A DNA stretch of 47,628 nt, taken from positions 1 through 47,628 of the forward strand of contig JAFWMS010000007.1 in the NCBI GenBank assembly GCA_017545535.1, given 5' to 3'. Below the pieces are notes generated by a model. It was not told the origin of the DNA, did not search any database, and saw only the letters and a list, made by a program, of their open reading frames with translations. The stretch is from Clostridia bacterium. Its GTDB lineage: Bacteria > Bacillota > Clostridia > Christensenellales > CAG-138. Shown in pieces: positions 30,691 to 39,241 of this stretch (the first letter of the stretch is position 1; every line of letters starts with the position of its first letter). Both the position numbers and the translations under genes were made by a program.

Positions 30691-31302
30691 ATGGAAAAGG
30701 AACGCAGAAGCGACGAGACACTGCTCGCCCTCCTTCGCCAGGGGGACGAGGAGGCGGAATGGGAGCTGTACGATCGGTACAAGCCCCTGGTCCGGGCCCG
30801 GGCCCGCACCTTCTTTCTGGTGGGCGCGGACAACGAGGACCTGGTCCAGGAGGGGATGCTGGGCCTGTATAAGGCCGTGTGCGAGTACGACGGGAGCAAG
30901 AACGCTGCCTTTCGCAGCTTCGCGGAGCTGTGCATCACCCGGCAGATCCTGACCGCCATCAAGGGCGCCACCCGCAAGAAGCACCAGCCCTTGAACACCT
31001 ATGTGTCCCTCAATCAGCCCGTCTACGAGCCTGGCTCCACGGATAGGACCCTTATGGACGTGCTTTCGGGCATGGGCGTGTCGGACCCGGAGGAGATGCT
31101 CATCGGCCGGGAGAACATGGAAGCCATGGCAAGGGATATCGAGGAGAAGCTCTCACCCCTGGAAAAGCAGGTCCTGGGCCTGTATCTCAAGGGCCTCTCC
31201 TATCAGCAGATCGGCCAGTACCTGAACAAGCCCCCCAAGTCCATCGACAACGCCATCCAGCGGGTGAAGAAGAAGCTGGAGGAGCATATCAGAACGGTAT
31301 AA
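30691..31302 (+). CDS. sigH: RNA polymerase sigma-H (SigH/Spo0H type)
   Basis: 203 residues from ATG 30691 (a GTG at 30685 overlaps the rlmB stop). Region 2 (RARARTFFLVGADNEDLVQE, GLYKAV, FRSFAELCITRQILTAIK quoted in part) and region 4 (LSYQQIGQYLNKPPKSIDNA) match Bacillus SigH closely. In spore formers it starts the sporulation cascade; in others it drives competence or transition-state genes. Its position after mrnC-rlmB is the conserved Firmicute order, but secE/nusG do not follow here. Confidence 0.94.
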   Translation: MEKERRSDETLLALLRQGDEEAEWELYDRYKPLVRARARTFFLVGADNEDLVQEGMLGLYKAVCEYDGSKNAAFRSFAELCITRQILTAIKGATRKKHQPLNTYVSLNQPVYEPGSTDRTLMDVLSGMGVSDPEEMLIGRENMEAMARDIEEKLSPLEKQVLGLYLKGLSYQQIGQYLNKPPKSIDNAIQRVKKKLEEHIRTV

Positions 31303-31491
31303 TAGACGAGGTATCCGTGAAGAAAAGCGTTCGTCTAGCCTGCATCCGCGCCGTGCTCTGCCTTCTCGTCTGATATTCTGCAAAAGGAACGGCGGAGTAC
31401 AGGGAGAGAAGCAGTACGGGTCCACCTTAATGCGGTTCGGATGCCACAGCATCAAAAGCGCATGGCGGCACAGAAAAAAGAAGGAACAGCG

Positions 31492-31758
31492 ATGGATAAT
31501 CGATCCCACGCTGAATATGTCCAACAGGAAAGCGGCGAAATCGTCGCTTTTTTATGCAACCATTTGCCTTGCTCCGGCGTCTTATTGGAAGGAGGGCCAG
31601 TCATGGGATCGGGGCAAATCGTGGTTTGGATCGATCATAAAAACAAATTGATCTCCTGCACCAGGTTGGAGACGGGGGTCCTGTATCGCTTCGTCTCCTT
31701 CGACGCCCTCTGCGCCTACTGTCAGCCGTTGCTGGAGGACCGGTATCGACTGCAATAG
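31492..31758 (+). CDS. Small protein of unknown function
   Basis: 88 residues from ATG 31492, preceded by AAGGAA; the earlier ATG at 31441 has no site. It has a beta-rich pattern (SGQIVVWIDHKNKLISCTRL, VLYRFVSFDAL) and four Cys including CAYC near the end. No family recognised. It lies 190 bases after sigH, a gap in which I see no gene or RNA, and a terminator follows. Confidence 0.6.
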   Translation: MDNRSHAEYVQQESGEIVAFLCNHLPCSGVLLEGGPVMGSGQIVVWIDHKNKLISCTRLETGVLYRFVSFDALCAYCQPLLEDRYRLQ

Positions 31759-31805
31759 CCGGAAATCGTCATTTGGCCGGCTTTTCTGTATACGGGAAGA
31801 AAACG

Positions 31806-31836
31806 GCGGGGAGGGGATCACCCTCCTCGCTTTTTT
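31806..31836. terminator. Bidirectional terminator between converging genes
   Basis: GCGGGGAGGG (31806-31815) / CCCTCCTCGC (31821-31830), one G-T wobble, then six T. On the other strand CGTTTTCTT follows, so it can also end the glycosyltransferase transcript. Confidence 0.85.
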
Positions 31837-31842
31837 GATGCT

Positions 31843-32976
31843 CTATTTAGCGCAGCATTGCGCATGCCGGATGACGTATTGGGCGATGCTTTCCGCGCCT
31901 TCGGGCAGCATGTGATCGCGCTGGGCCTGGATGAGCCGTGGGCCTGTCTTTCCGTCATAGACGATGCGATCCGCAAATCGGGCCGCTTCGTCAAAGCTGT
32001 CGGCCATCATGGACATGCCCAGGGCGGAGAAGAAGGCGGCGTTGCGCGTTTCCACCCCGGGGATCATCATCGTGTGCACGAGCGGCACGTGCATCACCGC
32101 GGCTTCCGCGCTGGAGATCCCGCCCGCCTTGGAAAGCAGCACGTCCGTCGCCCGCATATAGGTGCTGACCTGGTCGGTGAAGGGCACGGCGCGGACGCAG
32201 GGGTTGCGGCCGAATCTTTCCTTCAGGCTATCCAGCAGCTCCTGGTTTCGCCCGGCCAGGACGCAGAGCAGCATATCCTCATCGGGGACTTTCAGCAGCT
32301 TTTCGCACAGACCCATGGCGTCCCCGCAGCCGATGCCGCCCGTCATGACCAAATACATCTTCGCGTTCGTCGGGATATGGAGGGCCAGGCGGGCCGCCTC
32401 CTTTGTCATGTCCGTATGGAAAGCTTCCGCCACGGGCATCCCGGTCACGATCAGCTTGTCGGCAGGGATGCCCGCCTGCTCGCACTCCGCCCGCACCTTC
32501 TCATGGGGCAGGAAATAGGCGTCCATCTCCGTTTCCGCCAGGAAGGGAATACAGGTGTAATCGGACAGGATGCCGTAGCAGCGGGCGTTCAAACCGTACT
32601 GTCTGCGGATGAACGTGAGGGTCTCCATGGGGAACAGATGGGAGCACACCACCGCGGCATACCCGTTTTCCTCGATCAGATCGCACAGCTTCCGCCCATA
32701 GTTGCGATTGACGAGGTATACGGGGGAGGTGACGCCCAGAGCGCTGACCCGCTCGCCCGCCCGATACATCAGACCAAACAGATTCGGGGCCTTCGTGGAA
32801 ATGATGTTGAGGAGCTGTTCTACAGAAATCGGCCCCGGTTCCCCAAACAAATGCAGCATGTCGAAGAAATCCACATGCGCCCCACAGGCCTCCAACTGCT
32901 GCCGAACGGCGTGGGCGCAATGGTTGTGCCCTTCGCCGGTGCTGCAGCTGAGCAGCAACACCTTTTCTTGGTTCAT
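31843..32976 (-). CDS. Monogalactosyl/diglucosyl-diacylglycerol synthase-like glycosyltransferase (UgtP/MGDG family)
   Basis: 377 residues from ATG 32976 (GGGAG about 11 bases before). N-terminal MGDG-synthase domain begins LLLSCSTGEGHNHCAHAVRQ, the glycine-rich acceptor loop; the C-terminal GT-B half has VMTGGIGCGD and KAGGISSAEAAVMHVPLV, the UDP-sugar-binding region. Such membrane-bound enzymes add glucose or galactose to diacylglycerol, making glycolipid anchors or bilayer lipids. Single gene. Confidence 0.9.
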   Translation of the reverse strand: MNQEKVLLLSCSTGEGHNHCAHAVRQQLEACGAHVDFFDMLHLFGEPGPISVEQLLNIISTKAPNLFGLMYRAGERVSALGVTSPVYLVNRNYGRKLCDLIEENGYAAVVCSHLFPMETLTFIRRQYGLNARCYGILSDYTCIPFLAETEMDAYFLPHEKVRAECEQAGIPADKLIVTGMPVAEAFHTDMTKEAARLALHIPTNAKMYLVMTGGIGCGDAMGLCEKLLKVPDEDMLLCVLAGRNQELLDSLKERFGRNPCVRAVPFTDQVSTYMRATDVLLSKAGGISSAEAAVMHVPLVHTMMIPGVETRNAAFFSALGMSMMADSFDEAARFADRIVYDGKTGPRLIQAQRDHMLPEGAESIAQYVIRHAQCCAK

Positions 32977-33093
32977 TTCCTTCGTTTCTCCCTTGCTTTG
33001 GATATTGTATCGGAACGCATGCTTTTCCCGGATCCTCATGCGGTGCCAACAGCTGCAGTTACTCTTTCGTCCGCAGGAAACAGAGGCTATCTG

Positions 33094-33786
33094 CTATCTG
33101 TCTTCGGCAAAGGCGAGGGCTTCCACCTGGGTCAGCGTGATCCCCTTCTCCTTCACATAGGTCAAAATATCCTTGCTCATGGAGTTCAGGAAGATGAAGG
33201 AACTGTTGGCGCCCAGTCTGTTCATGCCCAGGGATTCCGAGCCTATGTAGTAGATGGTCCCGTTTGCATCCTCCACCGCGAAAACCAAGGTGATGTGCGC
33301 GATGGGCTTGTCATATGTGTTGGTGATGGTCGTAGTGATCTGTGGATTATTCTCATTTGTCCCATCGTATACGCAGTCGTTGACTTCGATCACATAGTCC
33401 TCACCGGTATAGTTTTTCTCCACAGGGATGATCTCGACCGAATAGTCCTTCACTTCCACACCCTCTGGGATCTTGGCTTCGATGCTGAGGAACGTGATTT
33501 CACCGGGGGCCAGATACTTGGAGCCCAACTTCGAAAAATACTTGTTGCTGGACACCTCGTTCCCGTCCGCATCCTTCAGGATGAGAGTGCCGGTGGTAAG
33601 ATAGTATCCCTGATCCGTGTTGTTTTGGACCTTGGCCAAGTACACGCCCTTCATGTCGCTGTATCCCTTGTACTCGATATAATTCTCGCTCAGGATAGTC
33701 AGCTCCATACCGCCGTCGGCGAAAGCAGGGCAGATGGCCAACAAAAATATGCCGATCACCATGAGAAACGCAAGAATCCTTTTCAT
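33094..33786 (-). CDS. Secreted protein of unknown function
   Basis: 230 residues with a clear signal peptide (MKRILAFLMVIGIFLLAICP, cleavage after AFA at about residue 23). The mature part has two similar beta-rich halves (YLAKVQNNTDQGYYLTTGTL; QITTTITNTYDKPIAHITLV), the FxLYD/DUF-like pattern of extracellular Ig-like domains that describe changes in polypeptide interaction. No catalytic motif. RBS GAGGAGGA and own promoter at 33853-33881. Confidence 0.75.
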   Translation of the reverse strand: MKRILAFLMVIGIFLLAICPAFADGGMELTILSENYIEYKGYSDMKGVYLAKVQNNTDQGYYLTTGTLILKDADGNEVSSNKYFSKLGSKYLAPGEITFLSIEAKIPEGVEVKDYSVEIIPVEKNYTGEDYVIEVNDCVYDGTNENNPQITTTITNTYDKPIAHITLVFAVEDANGTIYYIGSESLGMNRLGANSSFIFLNSMSKDILTYVKEKGITLTQVEALAFAEDR

Positions 33787-33852
33787 GTTTCATCCTCCTC
33801 GCAATCAATCGTTTTGTCCTTGAGATGCGCTTTGACCTTGATCCGCATTTTT

Positions 33853-33881
33853 ATTCTATCCGAAAACAAACCCTTGGTCAA
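33853..33881 (-). promoter_or_regulatory. Promoter of the secreted protein gene
   Basis: Minus strand TTGACC (33876-33881), 17-base spacer, TAGAAT (33853-33858). Confidence 0.7.
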
Positions 33882-33929
33882 CCGGGCTTTGCCAAGAAGG
33901 CTCTGCAGGGAAACATGATCCGAATCCTG

Positions 33930-33958
33930 TTGACGCGGTGCCGATAATCCTGTATATT
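33930..33958 (+). promoter_or_regulatory. Promoter of the PPOX-family gene
   Basis: TTGACG (33930-33935), 17-base spacer, TATATT (33953-33958), 88 bases before the start codon. Confidence 0.7.
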
Positions 33959-34046
33959 TATATATAAAGGCTGTCTTTGCAGCTCCATCCGTGGGGAAGA
34001 GAGCCAAAGAAGATTATGGAAAGATGGCTATGAAAGGAAAAAAGCT

Positions 34047-34523
34047 ATGTTTAGAGAAATGATGCGAAAGAAACAGGAACTGCCGGAGGCGGAATGCATC
34101 GACATTCTGAAGACACAGCTGCGGGGCGTCCTTTCCGTTCTGGGCGACGACGAGTATCCCTACGGGATGCCTATCAATCATTACTACAATGAACAAGACG
34201 GGAAGCTCTATTTCCATGGAGGAAAAAGTGGTCATAGGATCGATGCCATGAAGCGCCACGACAAGGCGTCCTTCTGCGTTTACGACGAGGGCTTCCGCAG
34301 GGAGGGAGAATGGTCGCTGAACATCAAGTCGGTCATCGTTTTCGGACGGATCGAGTTTGTTGAGGATCAGCAGACCGTATATCAGATCTCCAAAGAATTA
34401 AGCCGAAAATTCACGGATGACGAGGAATTCATCCAGCAGGAAATCCAGCGCTCCGGGCCCAGGACGCTTATGTTTGCGCTCGTACCGGAACACATCACCG
34501 GAAAGATCGTCAACGAATCCTGA
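34047..34523 (+). CDS. Pyridoxamine 5'-phosphate oxidase-like FMN-binding protein (NimA-like)
   Basis: 158 residues. Split-barrel flavin fold: RGVLSVLGDDEYPYGMPINH, YNEQDGKLYFHGGKSGHRID, ASFCVYDEGF and VIVFGRIEFVED. The pattern is typical of the nitroimidazole-resistance (Nim)-like branch, which bind FMN or heme and in some cases reduce nitro groups. No operon partner. RBS AAAGGA. Confidence 0.88.
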   Translation: MFREMMRKKQELPEAECIDILKTQLRGVLSVLGDDEYPYGMPINHYYNEQDGKLYFHGGKSGHRIDAMKRHDKASFCVYDEGFRREGEWSLNIKSVIVFGRIEFVEDQQTVYQISKELSRKFTDDEEFIQQEIQRSGPRTLMFALVPEHITGKIVNES

Positions 34524-34561
34524 TTTGCCGAGGGAGTGCTTGTTCCGATCCGTCAGCGCTC

Positions 34562-35677
34562 TCAGGGCTCCTCCGCGAGCTGACGGAAGAGATCGGCTGC
34601 CGTTTCCAGAAGCGCATCGTCAAAATCATAGGCGTCCGTGTGAAGCGCGGGCGCCTTTTCTCCGGCGCCGAGATAAAACATGGCCCCGGGACATTCCTTC
34701 TGATACCAGCCAAAGTCCTCCGAGGCCCGCCAAAGCTTCGGCATGGGCCCCGCCGGGATGTCCAGCGCCTTGGCTGCGTCTATCACACGGGCGAGACAGG
34801 CTTCGTCGTTTCGGGTTTCCGGAAAGCGGTCCCGGATCTCGCTGGAAAGCGTCAGGCCGCCTTCCTTCGCCTCTGCCTCAGCAAAAGCCAGCAGCGCTTT
34901 TTCCAGACGATCCATTTCCTTTTCCTGCTCTGCCCGGAGGGTGAGGGAGATCTCTCCGCAGCCGGGGGAGATGCCGAAGTCGCCGTTTCCGAGTTCGATG
35001 CCCGTAATCGTACACAGCAGCATCCCGTTGGCCGGTTCTCTGATGAGCTCCTCGGAATACAGCGCGATCCGGGCCAGGGCTTTGGCTGGATTCCTGCCCT
35101 CCTCCGGTGCGCTCGCATGGGAGGTTTTCCCCTCCAGACGGATCCGAAGGCCCTCCGAAGCCGGCTGTGTCAGGCCTTCGCGGTATACCAGGTGTCCTTC
35201 AGGATAGCCGGGCAGGTTGTGGAACGCATAGATTTCTTGGATGCCCTCCTGGGGGATCAGCTCCCGGCAGATCTTACCGCCCTGTCCCGTTTCCTCTCCC
35301 GGCTGAAAGATCAGATACACCGTATTCTCAAGCTTTTTCTCGCTCAGTTCCAGCGCCAGTCCCGCCAGAGCGGCGCAGTGTCCGTCGTGCCCGCATGCAT
35401 GAAAAACGCCTTTGCGGCAGGAAGCATACGGAAGGGGGCGCGTCTCCTGTATGGGCAGCGCATCCATATCCGCGCGGAAGGCGATCCTTTTCCCGCCGGG
35501 AGCCCCCTCCTTCACCGCATAAAACCATCCCGGCATTTCCACCACACGAAAATCCGTGTTTTTCCGCAAAAACGCCATCAGAGCCTCCATGGTCTTATGC
35601 TCCTTCATGGAAAGTTCCGGCGACTGATGAAGCGAGTGCCGCAAGGCTATGATTCTTTTCAGGTTTTCGTTTTGCAT
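34562..35677 (-). CDS. M20 family amidohydrolase/peptidase
   Basis: 371 residues from ATG 35677 (GGGAGG 7 bases before; ATG 35716 has no site). Metal and catalytic motifs: ADMDALPI, HACGHDGH, GEETGQGG (catalytic Glu), FHNLPG and a C-terminal LHTDAYDF. A dimerisation domain lies at about 175-285. Family members (HipO, AbgB, N-acetyl-diaminopimelate deacetylase) hydrolyse N-acyl amino acids or short peptides. Monocistronic with promoter at 35735-35763. Confidence 0.9.
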   Translation of the reverse strand: MQNENLKRIIALRHSLHQSPELSMKEHKTMEALMAFLRKNTDFRVVEMPGWFYAVKEGAPGGKRIAFRADMDALPIQETRPLPYASCRKGVFHACGHDGHCAALAGLALELSEKKLENTVYLIFQPGEETGQGGKICRELIPQEGIQEIYAFHNLPGYPEGHLVYREGLTQPASEGLRIRLEGKTSHASAPEEGRNPAKALARIALYSEELIREPANGMLLCTITGIELGNGDFGISPGCGEISLTLRAEQEKEMDRLEKALLAFAEAEAKEGGLTLSSEIRDRFPETRNDEACLARVIDAAKALDIPAGPMPKLWRASEDFGWYQKECPGAMFYLGAGEKAPALHTDAYDFDDALLETAADLFRQLAEEP

Positions 35678-35734
35678 GATCTGCCTCCCAGCGTCATCGA
35701 TCCAGTCTTGTTTCACGATCTCTTTGACGTTGCT

Positions 35735-35763
35735 ATTATCCCTCCGCAGCCTGTTTTGGTCAA
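35735..35763 (-). promoter_or_regulatory. Promoter of the M20 amidohydrolase gene
   Basis: Minus strand TTGACC (35758-35763), 17-base spacer, GATAAT (35735-35740). Confidence 0.7.
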
Positions 35764-35979
35764 GCCATATCTGTTTTTTTCAGTCCGGTTTTTTCCCGTC
35801 CAGCCTTGATAAAAAGACGGCCGTTCCTCCATGCTGTTCGGGCTCCGTCTGATCGACAGCGGCGTCAACGCCTGGTTCGCATGCGCCTGCAGAAGGAAGC
35901 GAACCATTTCTGCCGGACAACGTTTTTTTTGTGAAATATTCCTTCTTTTTTCAAAAAACGTAAAAGAATGTCGTCTGCC

Positions 35980-36008
35980 TTGACATATCTCCTATAAAGG
36001 GATAATAT
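35980..36008 (+). promoter_or_regulatory. Promoter of the branched-chain amino acid transporter operon
   Basis: TTGACA (35980-35985), 17-base spacer, TAATAT (36003-36008). Just upstream ACGTTTTTT (35920-35928) pairs with AAAAAACGT (35953-35961), an AT-rich hairpin that may insulate the two divergent units. Nothing else is seen in 35764-35979. Confidence 0.7.
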
Positions 36009-36014
36009 GAAATC

Positions 36015-36159
36015 AGAAAAAGTGGCACGAAAGGAAAAATACCGCGACAGTCTTCCGCCGGGAAGCATCTTCGTTTTTTTGCTCGAACCTAACTATCCTA
36101 TGGAGAGAAGGATAAGACGTTTTATTCCCCAAAGAACAAAAACTGAAGGAGGTTCAACA
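36015..36159 (+). other. 145-base leader of the liv operon
   Basis: No known riboswitch recognised. It contains a hairpin CTTCC/GGAAG near 36050-36065 followed within 10 bases by seven T, and a weaker ATCCT/AGGAT stem before the ribosome site. The first could act as an attenuator. The frame of the next gene is open through the leader, but the signal peptide and RBS fix the start at 36160. Confidence 0.35.
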
Positions 36160-37320
36160 ATGAAAACTTCACGGAAACTCATGACTCTCGTCCTGGCCTG
36201 CCTGATGGTGGCAGGGGTGCTCGTCGGTTGCGGCGGCAGCAAGGGCGACACGATCAAGCTCGGGTGGATGGGGTCCCTCACCGGCGAGCAGGCTGCTTAC
36301 GGCATCTGCGAGAGCCAGACGCTGAAGATGATGGTCGAAGAGAAGAACGCTCAGGGCGGCATCCTCGGCAAGCAGATCGAACTCATCTGCTACGATACCA
36401 AGGGTGATGCTCAGGAAGCCGTGAACGTGGCCAAGCGTCTGTGCGCGCAGGACAAGGTCTGCGCGATCATCGGCCCCAATGCTTCCGGCCAGTGCATCGC
36501 GATCCAGTCTGTCCTTGACCAGTACAAGGTCCCGGATCTGTCCACCGTTGCCACCAATGAAAAGGTTACCGTTCAGGACGGCAAGCTGAAGGAGTACAAC
36601 TTCCGCGTTTGCTTCCTGGATCCTCAGCAGGGCAAGATCGCCGGTTCCTTCGTCTATGACGAGCTGAAGTTCGACAAGGCCGCCATCCTGTACGACATCA
36701 ACGACGACTATGCCAAGGGCCTGAAGGACAACTTTATCAAGGTCTTCACCGCCAAGGGCGGCACCATCGTGGCGGAAGAAGCCTACACCGGCGGCGATAC
36801 CGACTTCACCGCTCAGTTGACCAAGATCAAGGAAGCTGATCCCCAGATCATCTTCACCCCCATCTTCTATCAGGATTTCATCATGATCCACAAGCAGGCC
36901 CGCACCCTGGGCATCGAGCTGCCGATGCTGGGCGGCGACGGCTGCGCTTCTCAGGTTCTGTTTGACGCGGCGGATGCGGTGGACGGTTCCTATGTCATCA
37001 ACCACGTCTCCCTGGTCGACCCGGCTGGCGACGATTTCCGCAAGCAGTATGCTGACAAGTGGAACGGCGCCAAGATGGAGCTGAACGGCTACATGGCCCA
37101 TGACGCCTTCCTGCTCTGGTGCGCGGCGGTCGAGAAGGCCGGCAAAGCGGATCCTGACGCCATCGCCAAGGCTTACTGCGAAGTCGAAGTCACCGGCATG
37201 GCCGGTAAGATCAAGATCTCTGCCACCGATCACAACCCCGTCGGCAAGAGCGGCTGCGTTGAGCAGATCGACGGCAAGAACAAGACCTACAAATTCATCA
37301 CCTACATTGCTGCCGACTGA
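36160..37320 (+). CDS. Branched-chain amino acid ABC transporter substrate-binding lipoprotein
   Basis: 386 residues. Start ATG 36160 follows GAAGGAGG; lipoprotein signal ending LVGC with Cys24. The Leu/Ile/Val-binding (type I periplasmic) fold is plain: IKLGWMGSLTGEQAAYGI, NVAKRLCAQDKVCAIIGPNA, GGDTDFTAQLTKIKEADPQI. It captures branched-chain or related amino acids outside the membrane and hands them to LivH/LivM. First gene of a liv operon, probably made in excess; a hairpin (37347) lies before livH. Confidence 0.95.
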   Translation: MKTSRKLMTLVLACLMVAGVLVGCGGSKGDTIKLGWMGSLTGEQAAYGICESQTLKMMVEEKNAQGGILGKQIELICYDTKGDAQEAVNVAKRLCAQDKVCAIIGPNASGQCIAIQSVLDQYKVPDLSTVATNEKVTVQDGKLKEYNFRVCFLDPQQGKIAGSFVYDELKFDKAAILYDINDDYAKGLKDNFIKVFTAKGGTIVAEEAYTGGDTDFTAQLTKIKEADPQIIFTPIFYQDFIMIHKQARTLGIELPMLGGDGCASQVLFDAADAVDGSYVINHVSLVDPAGDDFRKQYADKWNGAKMELNGYMAHDAFLLWCAAVEKAGKADPDAIAKAYCEVEVTGMAGKIKISATDHNPVGKSGCVEQIDGKNKTYKFITYIAAD

Positions 37321-37346
37321 TCCTGATCCCGGATAGGTCCGACACC

Positions 37347-37373
37347 GGGCGCTCCCTGTATAAGGGGGCGCCC
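37347..37373 (+). other. Intercistronic stem-loop between the binding protein and livH
   Basis: GGGCGC (37347-37352) / GCGCCC (37368-37373) with inner CCCT/AGGG pairs and no T-run. Such hairpins commonly protect the upstream mRNA and raise the amount of binding protein over membrane subunits. Confidence 0.7.
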
Positions 37374-37402
37374 TATGCTAAAAGAACCTTAGGAGGCTGT
37401 TT

Positions 37403-38281
37403 ATGGATCTCCAATACTATCTCCAGCAGTTGGTCAACGGCATCTGTTTGGGCGGCATGTACGCGCTGATGTCGGTGGGCTATTCACTGGTCTACAGTAT
37501 TATGAGCTTTTCCAACTTCGCTCACGGCGGCGTCATCATGGTCGGCGCTTACGTGGGCTTTTTTGCACTGACGGCACTGAAGGTCCCCTTCCTGGTGGCC
37601 TTCCTTTTGTGCGGCGTCGGCAGCGGACTTTTGGCCGTTATCATCGAGCGGCTGGTCTATTCCCCCCTGCGCAAGCGCAGAGCGCCGTCGCTGTACTTCA
37701 TCATCTCCGCCATGGGCGCGTCGATCTTCCTCGAAAACTTCGTGATCGCCACCATCGACGGCACGCCCCGCAACTACCCCACGCTTTTCTCCAACAGCAT
37801 CAAGATCGGCAGCCTCTCGCTGGGCCTTGACAGCTTGCTGATGATCATCGTCTCGGCGGTCTCCCTGTTCGTCCTCATGATCATCATCCAGAAGACCAAG
37901 ATCGGCCTGGCGATCCGCGCCTGCTCCTACAACGAAAAAGCCGGCACGCTGATGGGCATCAACAGCTCCCTGGTCATTTTCGTCGTCTTCCTGATGGGCG
38001 GCGTGCTGGCAGGCTTCGCCGGCATGCTCTACGGCATGCGCTTTATCGTGAAGCCGACCATCGGCCAGGTGACCAACAAGTCCTTCGTTGCTGCGGTCTT
38101 CGGCGGCCTCGGGAGCCTGCCCGGCGCCATCGTCGGCTCCCTGCTCCTCGGCATCATGGAGATCTTCGTGGCGTCCATCAACTCCAGCCTGCGCGATCTG
38201 TTCGTGTACGCCCTCCTGATCCTCGTTCTGATCATCAAGCCCTCCGGCCTCATGGGCAAGCCCGTGGAAGACAAGGCGTAA
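37403..38281 (+). CDS. livH: Branched-chain amino acid ABC transporter permease LivH
   Basis: 292 residues, about eight membrane helices. MYALMSVGYSLVYSIMSFSN and the EAA-like loop GMRFIVKPTIGQVTNKSFVA are typical of LivH; GGLGSLPGAIVGSLLLGIME is a conserved late segment. RBS TTAGGAGG. With LivM it forms the membrane channel. Confidence 0.95.
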   Translation: MDLQYYLQQLVNGICLGGMYALMSVGYSLVYSIMSFSNFAHGGVIMVGAYVGFFALTALKVPFLVAFLLCGVGSGLLAVIIERLVYSPLRKRRAPSLYFIISAMGASIFLENFVIATIDGTPRNYPTLFSNSIKIGSLSLGLDSLLMIIVSAVSLFVLMIIIQKTKIGLAIRACSYNEKAGTLMGINSSLVIFVVFLMGGVLAGFAGMLYGMRFIVKPTIGQVTNKSFVAAVFGGLGSLPGAIVGSLLLGIMEIFVASINSSLRDLFVYALLILVLIIKPSGLMGKPVEDKA

Positions 38282-38293
38282 GGAGGATCGGAC

Positions 38294-39241
38294 ATGATTA
38301 GCTGGTATTATATCGAAGGCATCCTGATCCAATCCTGTTATACGCTGCTGATCGTGCTGGGCCTTTCCATCCTGACGGGCTATACCGGAATGTTTTCTTT
38401 CGGCCACGCGGGCTTTGTCTGCATCGGCGCGTACGTTTCGGTCCTCTGCACGATGGGCTTCGGCCTGCCGTATTGGCTGGCGCTGATCGTGGCCGGCCTC
38501 ACGGCCATGGTCTTCGGCGCAGCCCTCGGCAAGATCACCCTTGGCTTGAAAGGCGACTATTTCTGCATCGCGACCCTGGGCGTTGGCGAGGCGATACGGC
38601 TGATCTTCAACAACCTGAACCTAAATCTGAACATCGGCGGCAAACAGTTCGTGCTGGACGGGGCCAAGGGCATTGCGAGCATCCCCCTGCACACGACGTT
38701 GCCGGCTGCGTTGGTCATCGTGGTCATCTTCCTGACCGCCACGGCACTGCTGATGAATTCCAAGCACGGCCGCAGCATGCTGGCCGTTCGCGAGGATGAG
38801 CTGGCCGCCCAGATGAGCGGCATCAACACCTTCAATTCCAAGATGCTCGCCATGTGCATGTCCGCGCTCTACGCCGGCATCGCGGGCGGCATGTTGGCCC
38901 ACTATTTCGGCTATCTGCAGCCCAAGATGTTCATGATGGTCAAATCCACGGAGTACACGATCATGGTCATCTTCGGCGGCATGGGCTCAATCACGGGCTC
39001 CGTGCTGGGCACCGTCCTGCTCTGCGCGCTGCCCGAGCTGCTGCGGGCGGTGGGCGACTGGCGTCTGGTCTTCTACGGCCTCGCCGTCATCATCATCATG
39101 ATCGTGCGCCCGAAGGGCCTCATGGGCGGCAAGGAGATCACGGACCTCAAGGCGTTCAAAGCCATCGCCGGTCTGTTCAGAAAAAAGAAGAAGGATCCGC
39201 CGTCTGACGTTCCGGGTCCGGGAGAGGAGCTGCCGGTATGA
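38294..39241 (+). CDS. livM: Branched-chain amino acid ABC transporter permease LivM
   Basis: 315 residues, eight or nine membrane helices. LSILTGYTGMFSFGHAGFVC is the LivM N-terminal hallmark; MLAVREDELAAQMSGIN is the cytoplasmic coupling loop. A charged C-terminal tail of about 40 residues extends into the cytoplasm. Its stop overlaps the livG start (ATGA). RBS AAGGAGGA. Confidence 0.95.
   Translation: MISWYYIEGILIQSCYTLLIVLGLSILTGYTGMFSFGHAGFVCIGAYVSVLCTMGFGLPYWLALIVAGLTAMVFGAALGKITLGLKGDYFCIATLGVGEAIRLIFNNLNLNLNIGGKQFVLDGAKGIASIPLHTTLPAALVIVVIFLTATALLMNSKHGRSMLAVREDELAAQMSGINTFNSKMLAMCMSALYAGIAGGMLAHYFGYLQPKMFMMVKSTEYTIMVIFGGMGSITGSVLGTVLLCALPELLRAVGDWRLVFYGLAVIIIMIVRPKGLMGGKEITDLKAFKAIAGLFRKKKKDPPSDVPGPGEELPV

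Noticed and set aside
31303..31491. secE, nusG, rpmG or a tRNA after sigH
   Set aside because: Looked for because of the usual Firmicute order; no matching frame or cloverleaf is present.
31858..33918. Long plus-strand open frame of 686 codons
   Set aside because: It is the exact antisense of the glycosyltransferase and secreted-protein genes, has no family motifs or ribosome site, and arises from GC-rich codon bias.
36169..37233. 354-codon minus-strand open frame
   Set aside because: Antisense of the branched-chain substrate-binding protein, whose signal peptide and RBS are clear.
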